A stretch of DNA of 64,000 nucleotides, taken from positions 22,449,001-22,513,000 of the forward strand of contig CM067542.1 in NCBI GenBank assembly GCA_034509755.1, given 5' to 3'. This document shows, piece after piece, positions 44,580 through 55,530 of the stretch (positions are counted from its first letter, which is position 1; each line of letters starts with the position of its first letter). The DNA comes from Anisodus tanguticus. Lineage: Eukaryota > Streptophyta > Magnoliopsida > Solanales > Solanaceae. The position numbers and the translations under genes were made by a program. Below the pieces are notes generated by a model that was given only the letters and a program-made list of their open reading frames with translations, had not been told where the DNA came from and did not search any database.

Positions 44580-47140
44580 CGCAATGAAACCTACATCCCA
44601 ACACGATACGCGAACCAATTCAATATAAAGTACATAAACCCCCCCAAAACTAGCGATATGAGTGAAGAACATCTAGACTATATAAAGACAGAAGTCTAGA
44701 ACTGCGAATTATTAAGCAGCTCACCCTGAATATCATCGAGCTAGAATTTATACCCGCTCACGTAAGCCGCTACCACAAGGATCAATATCTGAACAAAAAG
44801 TTCAGCAAGTGTAGTATGAGTACATAAAGAACGCGTACCTAATAAGTATCACCGACTGACCCCATCAAAGTAGTTGCGAAGGTTGGTTTCAAAATACTCA
44901 CCTAAACCCATGCAACTAATATAATCTCAACTAATAATACATAATAATAGTGTAAAGTAAATTAACCTAAACAACATAGTAATTTATGCATAAATATAAT
45001 AAATAAAATAATATGCACAGATAAAAGTCAATGAATCAAATGTACATGTTACTAACTCTCACCCATCTACCTTATAACTAGTGCTCCCAGCATGTACGAC
45101 CACGCGGACACTGCCTGAGATGTCCAAGAGCAGTGAACCTAGGTGGACGGATCCATATCCGCACACATAATCAACTGAACACAAGTCCATAGGCTCCAAC
45201 AAATTTCTCAATCTCAGGTGGGGATCATAACCGTTGATACTCAAGTTGCGAAATACATAGGCTCATCAACTATACCATTGACACCCAAATCGCGAGTCAA
45301 ATAGATTCATCATCTCAACTCATAAAATAAGCATGAATAACATATGTACATTTTGTTGGAAATTTACTAATGTTGAATTAAGTTTATCCCATTATTTATG
45401 ACTCGAACAATTGGGGCCCTAGCACGTCGGAAATATCGTTTCCACACACGTGCAATCTTAGTGCCAAGTATTGTAAATTTTGTTAATGAAAGAGATATTG
45501 GTACGTAAGTGAAATGTTTGAGATATAGAATGATGGATGATTATTAGCTAAATAATAAGTGTTCCATGTTGGTAAACGAAGGAAGTATTGTGTGAAGTGT
45601 AAGATGGTACGGGTCGGAAAATGGCCACGGAGCCGAGAAGGGCCGCGGCGCCCCCTTGCAGCGCCGCGGTGCCTGTTGGTAGTGAGCATCGTGAGTTTCT
45701 GGCTGAATTAGCACCGCGGTGCTAATGTGGTAGAGTCGCGGTGCTTCATTGGCAGTGACTGCTTGACGGAATCCCAAAGGTTTGGCTGATGAGGTGGTTT
45801 CAATGGCATTGAATCCACCCAATAATGGTCATTACTTGGACCATTATGTTGTTGCATTACTTGGGGGTTAAATGTCATCCATTACATGACAATTGATTGT
45901 CATTATGGGTCATTTGAAAGGCCATCTTGCACACTTATAAAGTGAGGCCTTTGGCTCAATTCTATAGATGAATAGAAATGAACAAGTGAACATACTTACA
46001 AGTTAACAACACCACAAAGAGATCAATTTTTCTAATAAACAATCATTCTCTTAGTAATCTTCATTATTCATGTTCTTCGCTGGGATCATTTGTGTAGGCT
46101 TTGAACATTTGATAGTTTGTTGTTTCATATTGGGAGACTATTGTCCACACTTCCATAAAGCCTATACACGGGGGAAATCTTGTCTTAAAGACAGGGAGCT
46201 ATCTTTCGACTCATCCGGTGGTGTTGTGATTATCTAATTAGTTGCTAAGTGTTTCAGGTGTGAACTTGATTCTCAAAGGACTCTAACCGTTCGGACTCTC
46301 ATTGGTTCTACAAGCCACAAGAGTAGCAGTTCTTGTTCTTGTATTTATGAATACAAGATCTTGATTTGGAGTTCCAATTCAAGATCAAGAGATTGACAAC
46401 TTGTTGTTGTAATCTTTGTTGTTTATCCCTTCGATCATTGTAATGGTTATTTACTATTCCCGTACGTGCTTTACATATCCAACACATTTACATATACATA
46501 GTGCAAGATTGAACAATGTAAATCATATAATCAGAAATATATGAAAATTCAAAATCAGGCTTTACAATGTTAACACTAATGTTAATAACACTCACTTAAG
46601 CAGTAAATTTAACATGCTCAGCTAGTCATATAACGGTAAAAAATGATGGAAGAATACGCATAGTAGCGAAACACCCTAACATATCACTCAGTATCACGTA
46701 AGCGCTCATCACCTCGCCTATATGTTACTCACATATACGTAGTATATCACAAATAGCATTTAGTCAGAAAAATCCTCTCATTGAAGTTAAAGCTTTAACT
46801 TACCTCAGTCCAAAGCTCTCTAACAACTACTAACAACTTTTACTATTCTCAAAGTCTCTGAATACTATTAATATATTCAAAAGAATATCCTACGCTCTTA
46901 AATGAGTTCGACGATACCCATAATGCAAAATTAAATGAATTTGATTTCAAATTTGAAGTCAACAAAAAAGTCAAACTGATGTTTAGGAGTCAAAATTAGA
47001 ATTTTGATAAATTTTCATGTTACCCATACTCTTACGGGTTCAAAACTACATTCAAATCCCAAATCTGATGTCAAATGAACCTTTAATTTGACATAATTCA
47101 CTTTCTTAACCTAAGGTAACATCCCACAATTTCTAAAGTC
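44580..47140 (-). repeat. probable Ty3/gypsy 3' LTR and 3' untranslated region, interrupted
   Basis: This non-coding sequence has the feel of a minus-strand gypsy LTR and is continuous, across the copia element E insertion (TSD AAATC), with 54955-55500, which lies beside gypsy integrase. It is itself interrupted by the solo LTR at 45354-46484. Limits and identity are inferred from position. Confidence 0.4.
45354..46484 (+). repeat. solo LTR of copia family F
   Basis: It begins TGTTGGAAATTTAC, ends ATATCCAACA, and is alignable with 37562-38650. A perfect TSD, CATTT, lies at 45349-45353 and 46485-46489. No internal sequence is present. Confidence 0.95.
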
Positions 47141-47145
47141 AAATC

Positions 47146-48668
47146 TGAAAGTATATTTATGTTCTAGAGACAATCTGTAATAGGACAAATGTACTTTATA
47201 CACATTCGTATTATTATTAATGGAGATTAATATTTTGGCATTTGCAATTATTGAATTATTAATTGATTGTTTATAATATTCTATAATATGCATCCCTGGA
47301 GGTTACACTGTTATTAATAATGTGAGTTATTAATATTATAACGTAACTCTTAAAATAGCCTCGACTAATGATCATTGAGAATGGGATATCGATGATATGT
47401 GATAAGTCGACATGTGGTCTGCATCACATCCTTAGAGGATGCAGTATGTCTCACCTACTACGAGTAATGGCTACTCGTGATGGACACATGGATACTTTGG
47501 AAGTATTGGTATACCATGCTGATATACTGTTTGTTATACTTGTCTAAAGTATGATAAGCGTGTGGGATATAGAAGTCCTTAGACTTGAGGTCAATACACA
47601 TCTTGTCTACAAAGTAATATACTTTGATCTTGTCCTAAGCTCAAATGCCTTATAGCTTAAGATACGGCTTGTATTGAGTACATTACGATGTGGATTAAAG
47701 GTGGTAGTTGAGCCACGATTAGGATTCATTCCTCAAATGTATATTCGAGAGAACACTCAGATTCTCAGTGATATTAGGCTGACTAAGTCGTTGGCCAACA
47801 CAATAGATATATTTAGAATATGGTCTAGTTGTCAACTAATATAGATGAGATACAATGATTATGTCATTTGGATAGTCACTTGACAAATTCTAAACTTGAT
47901 CGGGTGTGTCGTGAATGAAAGGATTTTATCTTACCACATAGAGGTTAAGTTTACCGGATTCGTGTAAACGTATCTTGCGGCGTCGTCTAGGAGTTCAGCG
48001 TATATCTTAATTTGATTAATGTCGATATGTGAAGGCCTGTAGGGTCACACTATGTCGATTGCCTTGTTCGATCTAAGGATGTATTGAGAGGGTATTAAAT
48101 ATTTAATTTAGAATCGAGATGTTTAAATGAATAATGATTGTTTTAATTAAGTCAAAATTGGATTTTGGATTTAATTAAGAATGTGCGGAAAATAAATCGA
48201 GATGGTGTAGGGCCACGTCGAGAGTCGCGGCGCCCATACCATAGGGCCGCGACGCTAATGACCTAATCTGTCTCAATTTATGGGCCAAGCCCAAGGTCAA
48301 ACCCTAATCCGGTTTGACCTAATTTTCACTTCATTTATTTCATTATTCAACGCACTAATTTTAGATTATTATTCTAAGTCTTAGAGACTTAGAATCAAAA
48401 CACTCTCTCGAACCTCTGCCGGATTTCCTAGCTTTCCAAAAGAGAAATACATCGAAGCTTGGAGCTTGCAATCGAAAGGGCTTTCGCGTGCGAACCCACA
48501 GTTGATAAAGACTCCAGATAATACAACCTGTAAGTATTGATGTTTCATGTTACATGTATTTGATTGTCATATAACCATACCAGAAGTAATTGTTGGGGTA
48601 AGTAAGAACAAAATTTTAAACTTCTGTTGTGCCTTACTTATGTGTTTTGAACCCAACAAAACCCTACA
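47146..48668 (+). repeat. 5' LTR of element E, lacking its TATA box
   Basis: It is aligned with the 3' LTR and solo LTR. Near 48327 the sequence reads TTTTCACTTCATTTATTTC where the 3' LTR has TATAAATA (about 54606-54613) and the solo LTR TATAAATAG, so the TATA box is deleted. Another deletion of about 20 bp lies near 47972. Confidence 0.92.
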
Positions 48669-48669
48669 G

Positions 48670-48686
48670 TGGTTTCAGAGCCAGGT
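48670..48686 (+). other. primer-binding site of element E
   Basis: TGGTTTCAGAGCCAGGT lies one base after the LTR and matches the initiator tRNA-Met 3' end with one change from TGGTATCAGAGCC. Confidence 0.88.
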
Positions 48687-48689
48687 TGG

Positions 48690-50215
48690 TTCAATGGTTA
48701 TATAACAATTGAATAACATAATAATATGGGTTAAACATAAAATTGGATTAAAACAAGGCTTCTTGAAATCCTACATTTCTTAACCGAATGTTAACCTTTT
48801 GATATCACCCTAAACCGATCCTTCACCAATCACCCTAAATTATCTCCTATGCTAACTCGAGGAAGTCATTCCGCTCTAACTCAAACTAAGCCAAAAGTGT
48901 GTTGTCTGGCTCATTGCACGGTGCATGGAAAAGAACGGGTAAAGACATATGATGGTCGATATGTGCGTTATTGATAATGGTGGGTGATGATGAAGGATCT
49001 GTGATTTGGTCCCTAAATTAGATTTAGCGCTCGAACGATTTTGAAAAATCAATAGAGACTTTTTGTCAGAATGTCGGTGCCGCGACTCCATGATGGAGCG
49101 TCGCGGCCCTAATGCTTCATTTTTTAAGTTTCAGACTTTCTGGACATTAAGCGCCACAGCCCTAAATGCAAGACGAAGGTTTTGCCTTGCAAGCATCGCG
49201 GCCCCATGGTGAAGCGTCGTGACTCTAATGCATTGGAGAAGCAGAAATTCTGTTTCTGCCTCACTGGTGCAGCGACCCTAATGATTAGCGTCGGGCCCCG
49301 TTGGTCCAAAAAATAAATATTCAGAATGTTTTACCCATGAGTATTATTATACAATATATTTGATAAGTATACTATTTATGTACTAAATGTCAAATTGTTT
49401 GTCATTTAAATTACTAAAATAGCATCCGTTATAACTGTCAGGCCAGACGGCGCCCAGTATTTGATTAAACCATCTTATATCATGCATATTGGGTTGATGG
49501 TTCCCAACTATATGATTCATTAGTTTTGCATGATATTAAGATGCCATATTGGATATGGCGTAAAAGAGTTGATCTTGGTTAAAACCCTGAATTAAAATGT
49601 TCCCCAAAATTTTGAATATAAGTCTAAAATAAAACGCGTCGTCCATTATAATTGTTAGAGTGCAAAATCCTTTTCGGCGATACGAGTATTTATGCCAAAG
49701 CATTTTCTCTAAGTTTACGAGGACCCAGACTCTTTCATAGATGTATTTTAAATGTAAAGGTAAACGATAAACTTTTGTGGGTATTTACACCAAAGTGTTT
49801 GCTCACAAATGCCAAATTTACTTAGATACATAAACGCAGTTGTGTAATGGGGTTGACTTGCTTAGACAAATCTTGGCGCCAAAGTGTCAGACTAATCTAA
49901 GGACGCAAGATTAAATGTAATATTTGATCAACCAAGAGTTGCAAATAAGTTTTGCAATTAGTTTAGAACCTACCAAGATATGTTATTGAAGTTATCAGCC
50001 AAAGCAAACGCGGAGATAGCATAGGCTTGGATCTTGGCCCATTATGACCTCAATTATTATAGGTCCGTATTCTACCATGGGATCGTAGAAGTATGTTAAA
50101 ATAGTGGGAGCTAATTAAACAAAAGTCCATGTTGATTAACCTAAACGAATGTGTATAATAGGAAATAAATTTTGAGTTTGATTTCCAGTCTATTTAATTC
50201 TTCAGATTATCAAAG
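48690..50215 (+). other. long untranslated leader of element E
   Basis: About 1.5 kb between the primer-binding site and gag has no supported frame. A CpG-rich stretch at 49070-49310 repeats GCGTCGCGGCCC-like phrases similar to those in the LTRs. Small minus-strand frames here are fortuitous. Confidence 0.65.
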
Positions 50216-51020
50216 ATGTCGAGATTACCATTGAAAATGTTGATTGAAATGAACAAACTTACTGGACCTAACTACCTTGACTGGCTGAGAAATTTGCGAA
50301 TAGTGCCGAGACAAGAGAAAATAGAATACGTGTTGGACACGGTGTTCCCGACAGACTCTGCTGAATATGCCACTTTTGATAAGGATGCTTACCAAAAACA
50401 CCTAGATGATGCCACTTCAACACAGTGCGTGATGTTGTCTTCCATGTCTATGGAACTTCAGAGACAATATGAGAACATGGGTCCCAATGAGATGCTCGAA
50501 CACTTGAAGAGTCTCTATGACTCACAATCCTAGACTATGGAATATGAGTTACTAATAGAACTTTTTAAGTGTAAGCTAAATGAAGGGGCCCAGGTCTTGC
50601 AACATGTATTGAAGATGATAAGGCTGATAGAGAGGCTTGTTGTAATTGGAACGAAGCTGCAAAAGAATGTCGTTACCACCCTCATCCTGAACTCTCTCCC
50701 TCGTTCCTTTGAAAACTTCATAGTGAATTTCAATATGAATGGAACGAAGGCAAGTCTGCCGGAGCTGCACAACATGCTCAAGACCTTTGAGTCTTCCACT
50801 TCCAAAGGCAAAGATGTGCTCATGGTGAGCTCTACTAGCCGACCCAAGCCGAAAGGTAAGGAATGGCAAAAGAACAAGGGAAAAACAATCGATACGCCAT
50901 CAGCTATGAAGCCTAAGGGAGGTGTGAAGAAAAAAAAGGTGAATCCGGGTAAGGATGTATGCCTCAACTGCAACTAGAAGGGGCATTGGAAGAAGGACTG
51001 CACGACACCAGGAGAAGGAA
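50216..51020 (+). pseudogene. copia gag (element E)
   Basis: It starts at ATG 50216 (MSRLPLKMLIEMNKLTGPN) with the typical motif NYLDWLRNLRIV and SMSMELQRQYENM. A stop at 50531 interrupts it, and it resumes at 50537 (FKCKLNEGAQVLQHVLKMI, ILNSLPRSFENFIVNFNMN). A Lys-rich segment leads to the zinc knuckle CLNCN, a stop (50976), then KGHWKKDC, a CCHC motif broken by the stop codon. Confidence 0.92.
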
Positions 51021-51055
51021 AAAAACCAGGTGCTTCTACCTCTGGTGGACAAGGT

Positions 51056-52681
51056 ATGTACATAATTGAAATAAATATGTCTACAAATAACTCTCATTCC
51101 TGGGTATTGGAAACCGCTTGTGGCTCACACATTTGTACAAATGTGCAGGGGCTAACTGATAACAGGAAAGTTGGACCAAGAGAGGTAGACCTACGCGTTG
51201 GAAATAGAGCACGAGTGGATGCTGAGCGCGTAGGACTTATAAATTAAATTTGCCTTTTGGCTATAGTTTAGTGTTAAATGGTTTCTACAATGTACCCTCG
51301 TTAACGAGGAATATCATTTATATCCCTGTTTTGGACATGGAGGGCTTTTCCTCGTATATTTATAATGGCAGTCAAGTATTGTCTTTTGATAATGTTATAT
51401 TTGGAACTGATCCTCTTGTGGATGGATTATATACACTAAACTATAGTCGAGAAATATTCAATGTACAAAATAAACGAGCTAAGATAAGTAATAGAAACTC
51501 TACCTACATATGACATTGCAGACTTGGTCATATCAACGAATCAAGGATAGAAAGGTTGAGGAAGTTAGACTACCTCGAACCATTTGACTTGGAGTCTTAT
51601 GGTAACAACGAATCTTACTTGAGAGGAAAGATGACCAATAAGCCACTTTCTGGGAAAGGTGTGTGAGCCAAGGAGGTGCTTGAGTTAGTCCATATTGATG
51701 TTTGTGGGCCATTTTCGACTCAAGCTAAAGGAGGCTTCCCTTACTTCATCACTTTTACTGACGACTTCACAAGGTATGGGTATGTGTATCTTATGAGTCC
51801 ACAAATCCGAGGCTTTTGAGAAGTTCAAGGAGTACAAGTCGGAAGTAGAGAAGCAACTTGCAACAAATATCAAGACCCTTCGATCAGATCGAGGAGGTGA
51901 GTACTTAAGCAAGGATTTTCTAGATTACTTAAAGCTACATGGAGTCCAATCTTAATGGACACCTCCAGGAATGCCACAGATGAACGGTGTTGCCGAAAGG
52001 AGAAACCGAACCTTATTGGATATGGTTCGATCCATGATGAACTCCTCAGCTCTACCGACATACGTTTGGGGATATGCTATACAAACCTCTATATACATTC
52101 TGAACAGAGTTCCTTCTAAGTCAGTAGAAAAGACACCCTATCAGATATAGTGTGGCTGAAAACCAGCTCTTAAACATATGAGACCCTAGGGGTGCCCTGC
52201 ATATGTTAAGAAGATGCTCACTGACAAGTTGGAATCTAAAAGTGAGAAATGTTACTTCGTGGGGTATCCAAAGGAAACTAAGGGATACTACTTCTATCTT
52301 CCTGGAGAACGTAAGGTCATTGTTTCCAGGAATGCAACTTTCCTTGAAGAAGAATATGTCTATGAGGAACATAGTTGCACAAAGATAGAACTTGAAGAAA
52401 TTCAAGAACCACAAGTTAACACAGAAATTGAACTCTTGTCGAATGACCTAAACAAGGATTCAGTGGGAGTATTTGGTGAACATTGGGTACTTAGAGTACG
52501 CCCTTCAGCCAGTGGGAGTGTTGTGAGAGATAGTGCAGAAATGCAAGGCTCTCATACACAACCAATGGAAGATGATACAATGGTTGTACATCATTCAATT
52601 CAGGAAATACATGAAAGTGACATTCCTGAAAGCTCTCAAGGTGATGAATTGTCCAGCACACAAAGACCTTCTCACAATTAG
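51056..52681 (+). pseudogene. copia protease and integrase (element E)
   Basis: The protease site reads WVLETACGSHICTN (about 51101-51142), with the catalytic DTG changed to ETA. The pre-integrase segment runs 51250-51545 with CRLGHINESRI. Integrase shows VHIDVCGPFSTQAKGG and YFITFTDDFTRYGYVYLM (51690-51797), then a frameshift. A DRGGEYLS-type region lies near 51887, a PQMNGVAERRNRT motif near 51975, and the C-terminal fold (EKCYFVGYPKETKGYYFY, from 52247) follows in a 155-codon frame to 52681. Confidence 0.9.
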
Positions 52682-52849
52682 AATGCAACAAACACTGAAA
52701 CGCAGAATAATCAACTCCGTGGGACCACTAGGATTCATCGTCCACCTGAAAGACTTAATCTCCTTGTTGAAACACACAATGAGATAGATATTCCTGATGA
52801 CGATGAACCTATAACCTTCAGAGAAGCTATATTAGACATTGATTCGTAG

Positions 52850-53390
52850 AGATGTCAAGAAGCCATGAAATCTAAGATGGACTCGATGTACATAAATCAA
52901 GTTTGGAACTTGGTTGATTTGCAAAAGGGGTTAGACCCATAGGATGCAAATGGGTCTTCAAGAAGAAGATTGATGCATATGGCAATGTGGAGAAGTAAGC
53001 TGGAAAAGTTCCAAACAAGCTACAACTGCTGATTCGACAATAAAAGCTGAGTACATTGCTGGATCGAAACCTGGTAAAGAAGCTGTCGCGATTTTTGAGT
53101 TCCTGAAGGAACTAGGGGTTGGTCCAAGTGCCACTTGTCCAATAACGATTTATTGTGACAACACTGGTGCGATTGCGCAATCTAAGGAACCAAGATCAAC
53201 AAACAGAAATAAACATGTACCAAGAAAGTACCACATACTCAGGGAAATGGTGGAGAATGAAGAGATTATATTAGACTATGTTCATCTAGACGATAATATA
53301 GCTGACCCATTCACTAAACCATTAAGCTTAGTCAAGCATAATGGTCATTTTGAGAATATGGGCATTAGATATGTTGGAGATTGGCTCTAG
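52850..53390 (+). pseudogene. copia RT start fused to RNase H (element E)
   Basis: RT begins CQEAMKSKMDSMYINQVWNL (about 52855-52915) and continues to the Lys-rich KWVFKKKIDAYG region near 52960. It then jumps at about 52996 to RNase H (SWKSSKQATTADSTIKAEYI). RNase H continues IAGSKPGKEAV, ITIYCDNTGAIAQSKEPR, and VHLDDNIADPFTKPL. The RT active site YVDD and flanking motifs are deleted, so the element cannot encode reverse transcriptase. Confidence 0.92.
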
Positions 53391-53395
53391 GCCAA

Positions 53396-54949
53396 GTGGG
53401 AGATTGAAATTATATTTATGTCCTAGAAACAATCTGTATTAGGACAAATGTACTTTATACACATTCATATTATTATTAATAGAGATTAATATTTTGGCAT
53501 TTGCAATTATTGAATTATTAATTGATTGTTTATAATATTCTATAATATGTATCCTTGGAGGTTACGCTGTTATTAATAATGTGAGATATTAATATTATAA
53601 CGTAACTCTTAAAATAGCCTTGAATAATGATCATCGAGAATGAGATATCGATGATATGTGATAAGTCGACATGTGGTCTGCATCACATCCTTAGAGGATG
53701 TAGTATGTCTCACCTGCTACGAGTAATGACTACTCGTGATGGACACATGGATACTTTGGAAGTGTTGGTATACCCTGCTGATATACTGTTTGTTATATTT
53801 GTCTAAAGTATGATCAGTGTATGGGAGATAGAAGTCCTTATACTTGAGGTCAATACACACCTTGTCTACAAAGTAATATACTTTGATCTTGTCCTAAGCT
53901 CAAATGCCTTATAGGTTGATATACGGCTTGTATTGGGTACATTACGATGTGGATTAAAGGTGGTAGTTGAGCCAAGATGAGGATTCATTCCTCGAATGTA
54001 TATTCGAGAGAACACTCAGATTCTCAGTGATATTAGGTTGACTAAGTCATTGGCCAACACAATAGACATATTTAGAATAAGGTATAGTTGTCAACTAATA
54101 AGATGAGATACAATTATTAAGCCATTTGGATAGACACTTTACAAATCCTAAATTTGATCGGGTGTGTCGTGAATGAAAGAATTTTATCTTACCACATAGA
54201 TGTTAAGTTTACTGGATTCGTGTAAACGTACTTCACATATTGAGTTCATCTTGCGGCGCCGACTAGGAGTTCCGCATAGACCTTAATTTGATTAATGTCG
54301 ATATGTGAAGGCTTGTAGGGTCACACTATGTCGATTGTCTTTTCGATCTAAGGATGTATTGAGAGGGTATTAAATATTCGATTTAGAATCAAGTTATTTA
54401 AATGAATAATGATTGTTTTAATTAAGTCAAAATTGGATTTTGGATTTAATTAAGAATGTGCGGAAAATAAATCGAGACGGTGTAGGGCCTCGTCGAGCGC
54501 CGCGACGCCCACACCATAGGGTCGCGGCGTTAATGACCTAATCTGTCTCGATTTATGAGCCAGGCCCAAGGTCAAACCCTAATCCGGTTTGACCTAATTT
54601 TCACCTATAAATACAGAAATTTATTTCATTATTTAACACACTAATTTCATATTATTATTCTAAGTCTTAGAGACTTAGAATCAAAAACACATCTCTCGAA
54701 CCTCTCCTGGATTTCCTAGCTTTCCGAAAGCGAAATACATTGAAGCTTGTAGCCTGCAATCGAAAGGACTTTCGTATGCGAACCCACAGTTGATAAAGAC
54801 TCCAGATAATACAACATGTAAGTGTTCATGTTACATGTCTTTGATTGTCATATAACCATACCAGAAGTAATTGTTGAGGTAAGTAAGAACAAAATTTTAA
54901 ACTTCTGTTGTGCCTTACTTATGTGTTTTGAACCCAACAAAACCCTACA
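53396..54949 (+). repeat. polypurine tract and 3' LTR of element E
   Basis: AGTGGGAGAT precedes TGAAATTATATTTATG at 53405. The LTR is 1545 bp, keeps a TATA box (about 54606) and a CpG-rich block (about 54480-54530), and ends ACCCTACA at 54949. Confidence 0.93.
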
Positions 54950-54954
54950 AAATC

Positions 54955-55530
54955 TTCATGAACTAGGCATTAAAATTAATGGGTAATCTAATTAATTTAT
55001 AATTAAATTAAAGTTAAAATCACTGACTCAATATTTTATGATCAAAATACACTCAATTGCCTAAATATCGAGAATCCAATGCCCAAAAGTGTTGAAAAAG
55101 CTCAAAATTCTAATCTGCCAACTTTTATATTGTAGTGATCCTTCTACACGATAGCGAGAGGGCAACTTGTGATGGCGAAGAACAGTCCAACGAGGTCCTA
55201 ATCGTGAATGCGATCAGACAATCACAACCACTATGAGTCCCCAACCACTTTAGCATGATCGTGAAACTAAGCCTCAGGATCGCAAAGGCATGTACCTGCA
55301 ATAAAAGAATCTGGTGTAGTCCATTGGAGGCTTTTTATTCCAAAACTCACCGGAACCTCTCGAGTCCCAATATAAACCCTCAAACAAGCCCCAAACAGTA
55401 AATATGAATTGAATCAAGCTTTCAAATATAAAATTAAGCGTTAAGTCTCAAATCAATAGTCGGGTTTCTACATCTTTCCCACTTACACAAATATTAGAAT
55501 CATATATGAGCTATAAAATTACCATGCATA
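54955..55530 (-). repeat. continuation of gypsy LTR/3' region
   Basis: It follows the AAATC TSD and leads, on the minus strand, away from the integrase C-terminus. There is no coding frame. It is treated as part of the gypsy 3' region by position. Confidence 0.45.

Larger units (their letters stand above)
47146..54949 (+). mobile_element. Ty1/copia element E, RT mostly deleted
   Basis: LTRs of about 1.5 kb (47146-48668 and 53405-54949) are flanked by a perfect TSD, AAATC (47141-47145 and 54950-54954). A long leader (48690-50215) precedes gag. Protease, integrase and RNase H are present. The RT domain is cut from just after its first motif (about 52996) to RNase H. The solo LTR at 16244 belongs to this family. 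Confidence 0.95.
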
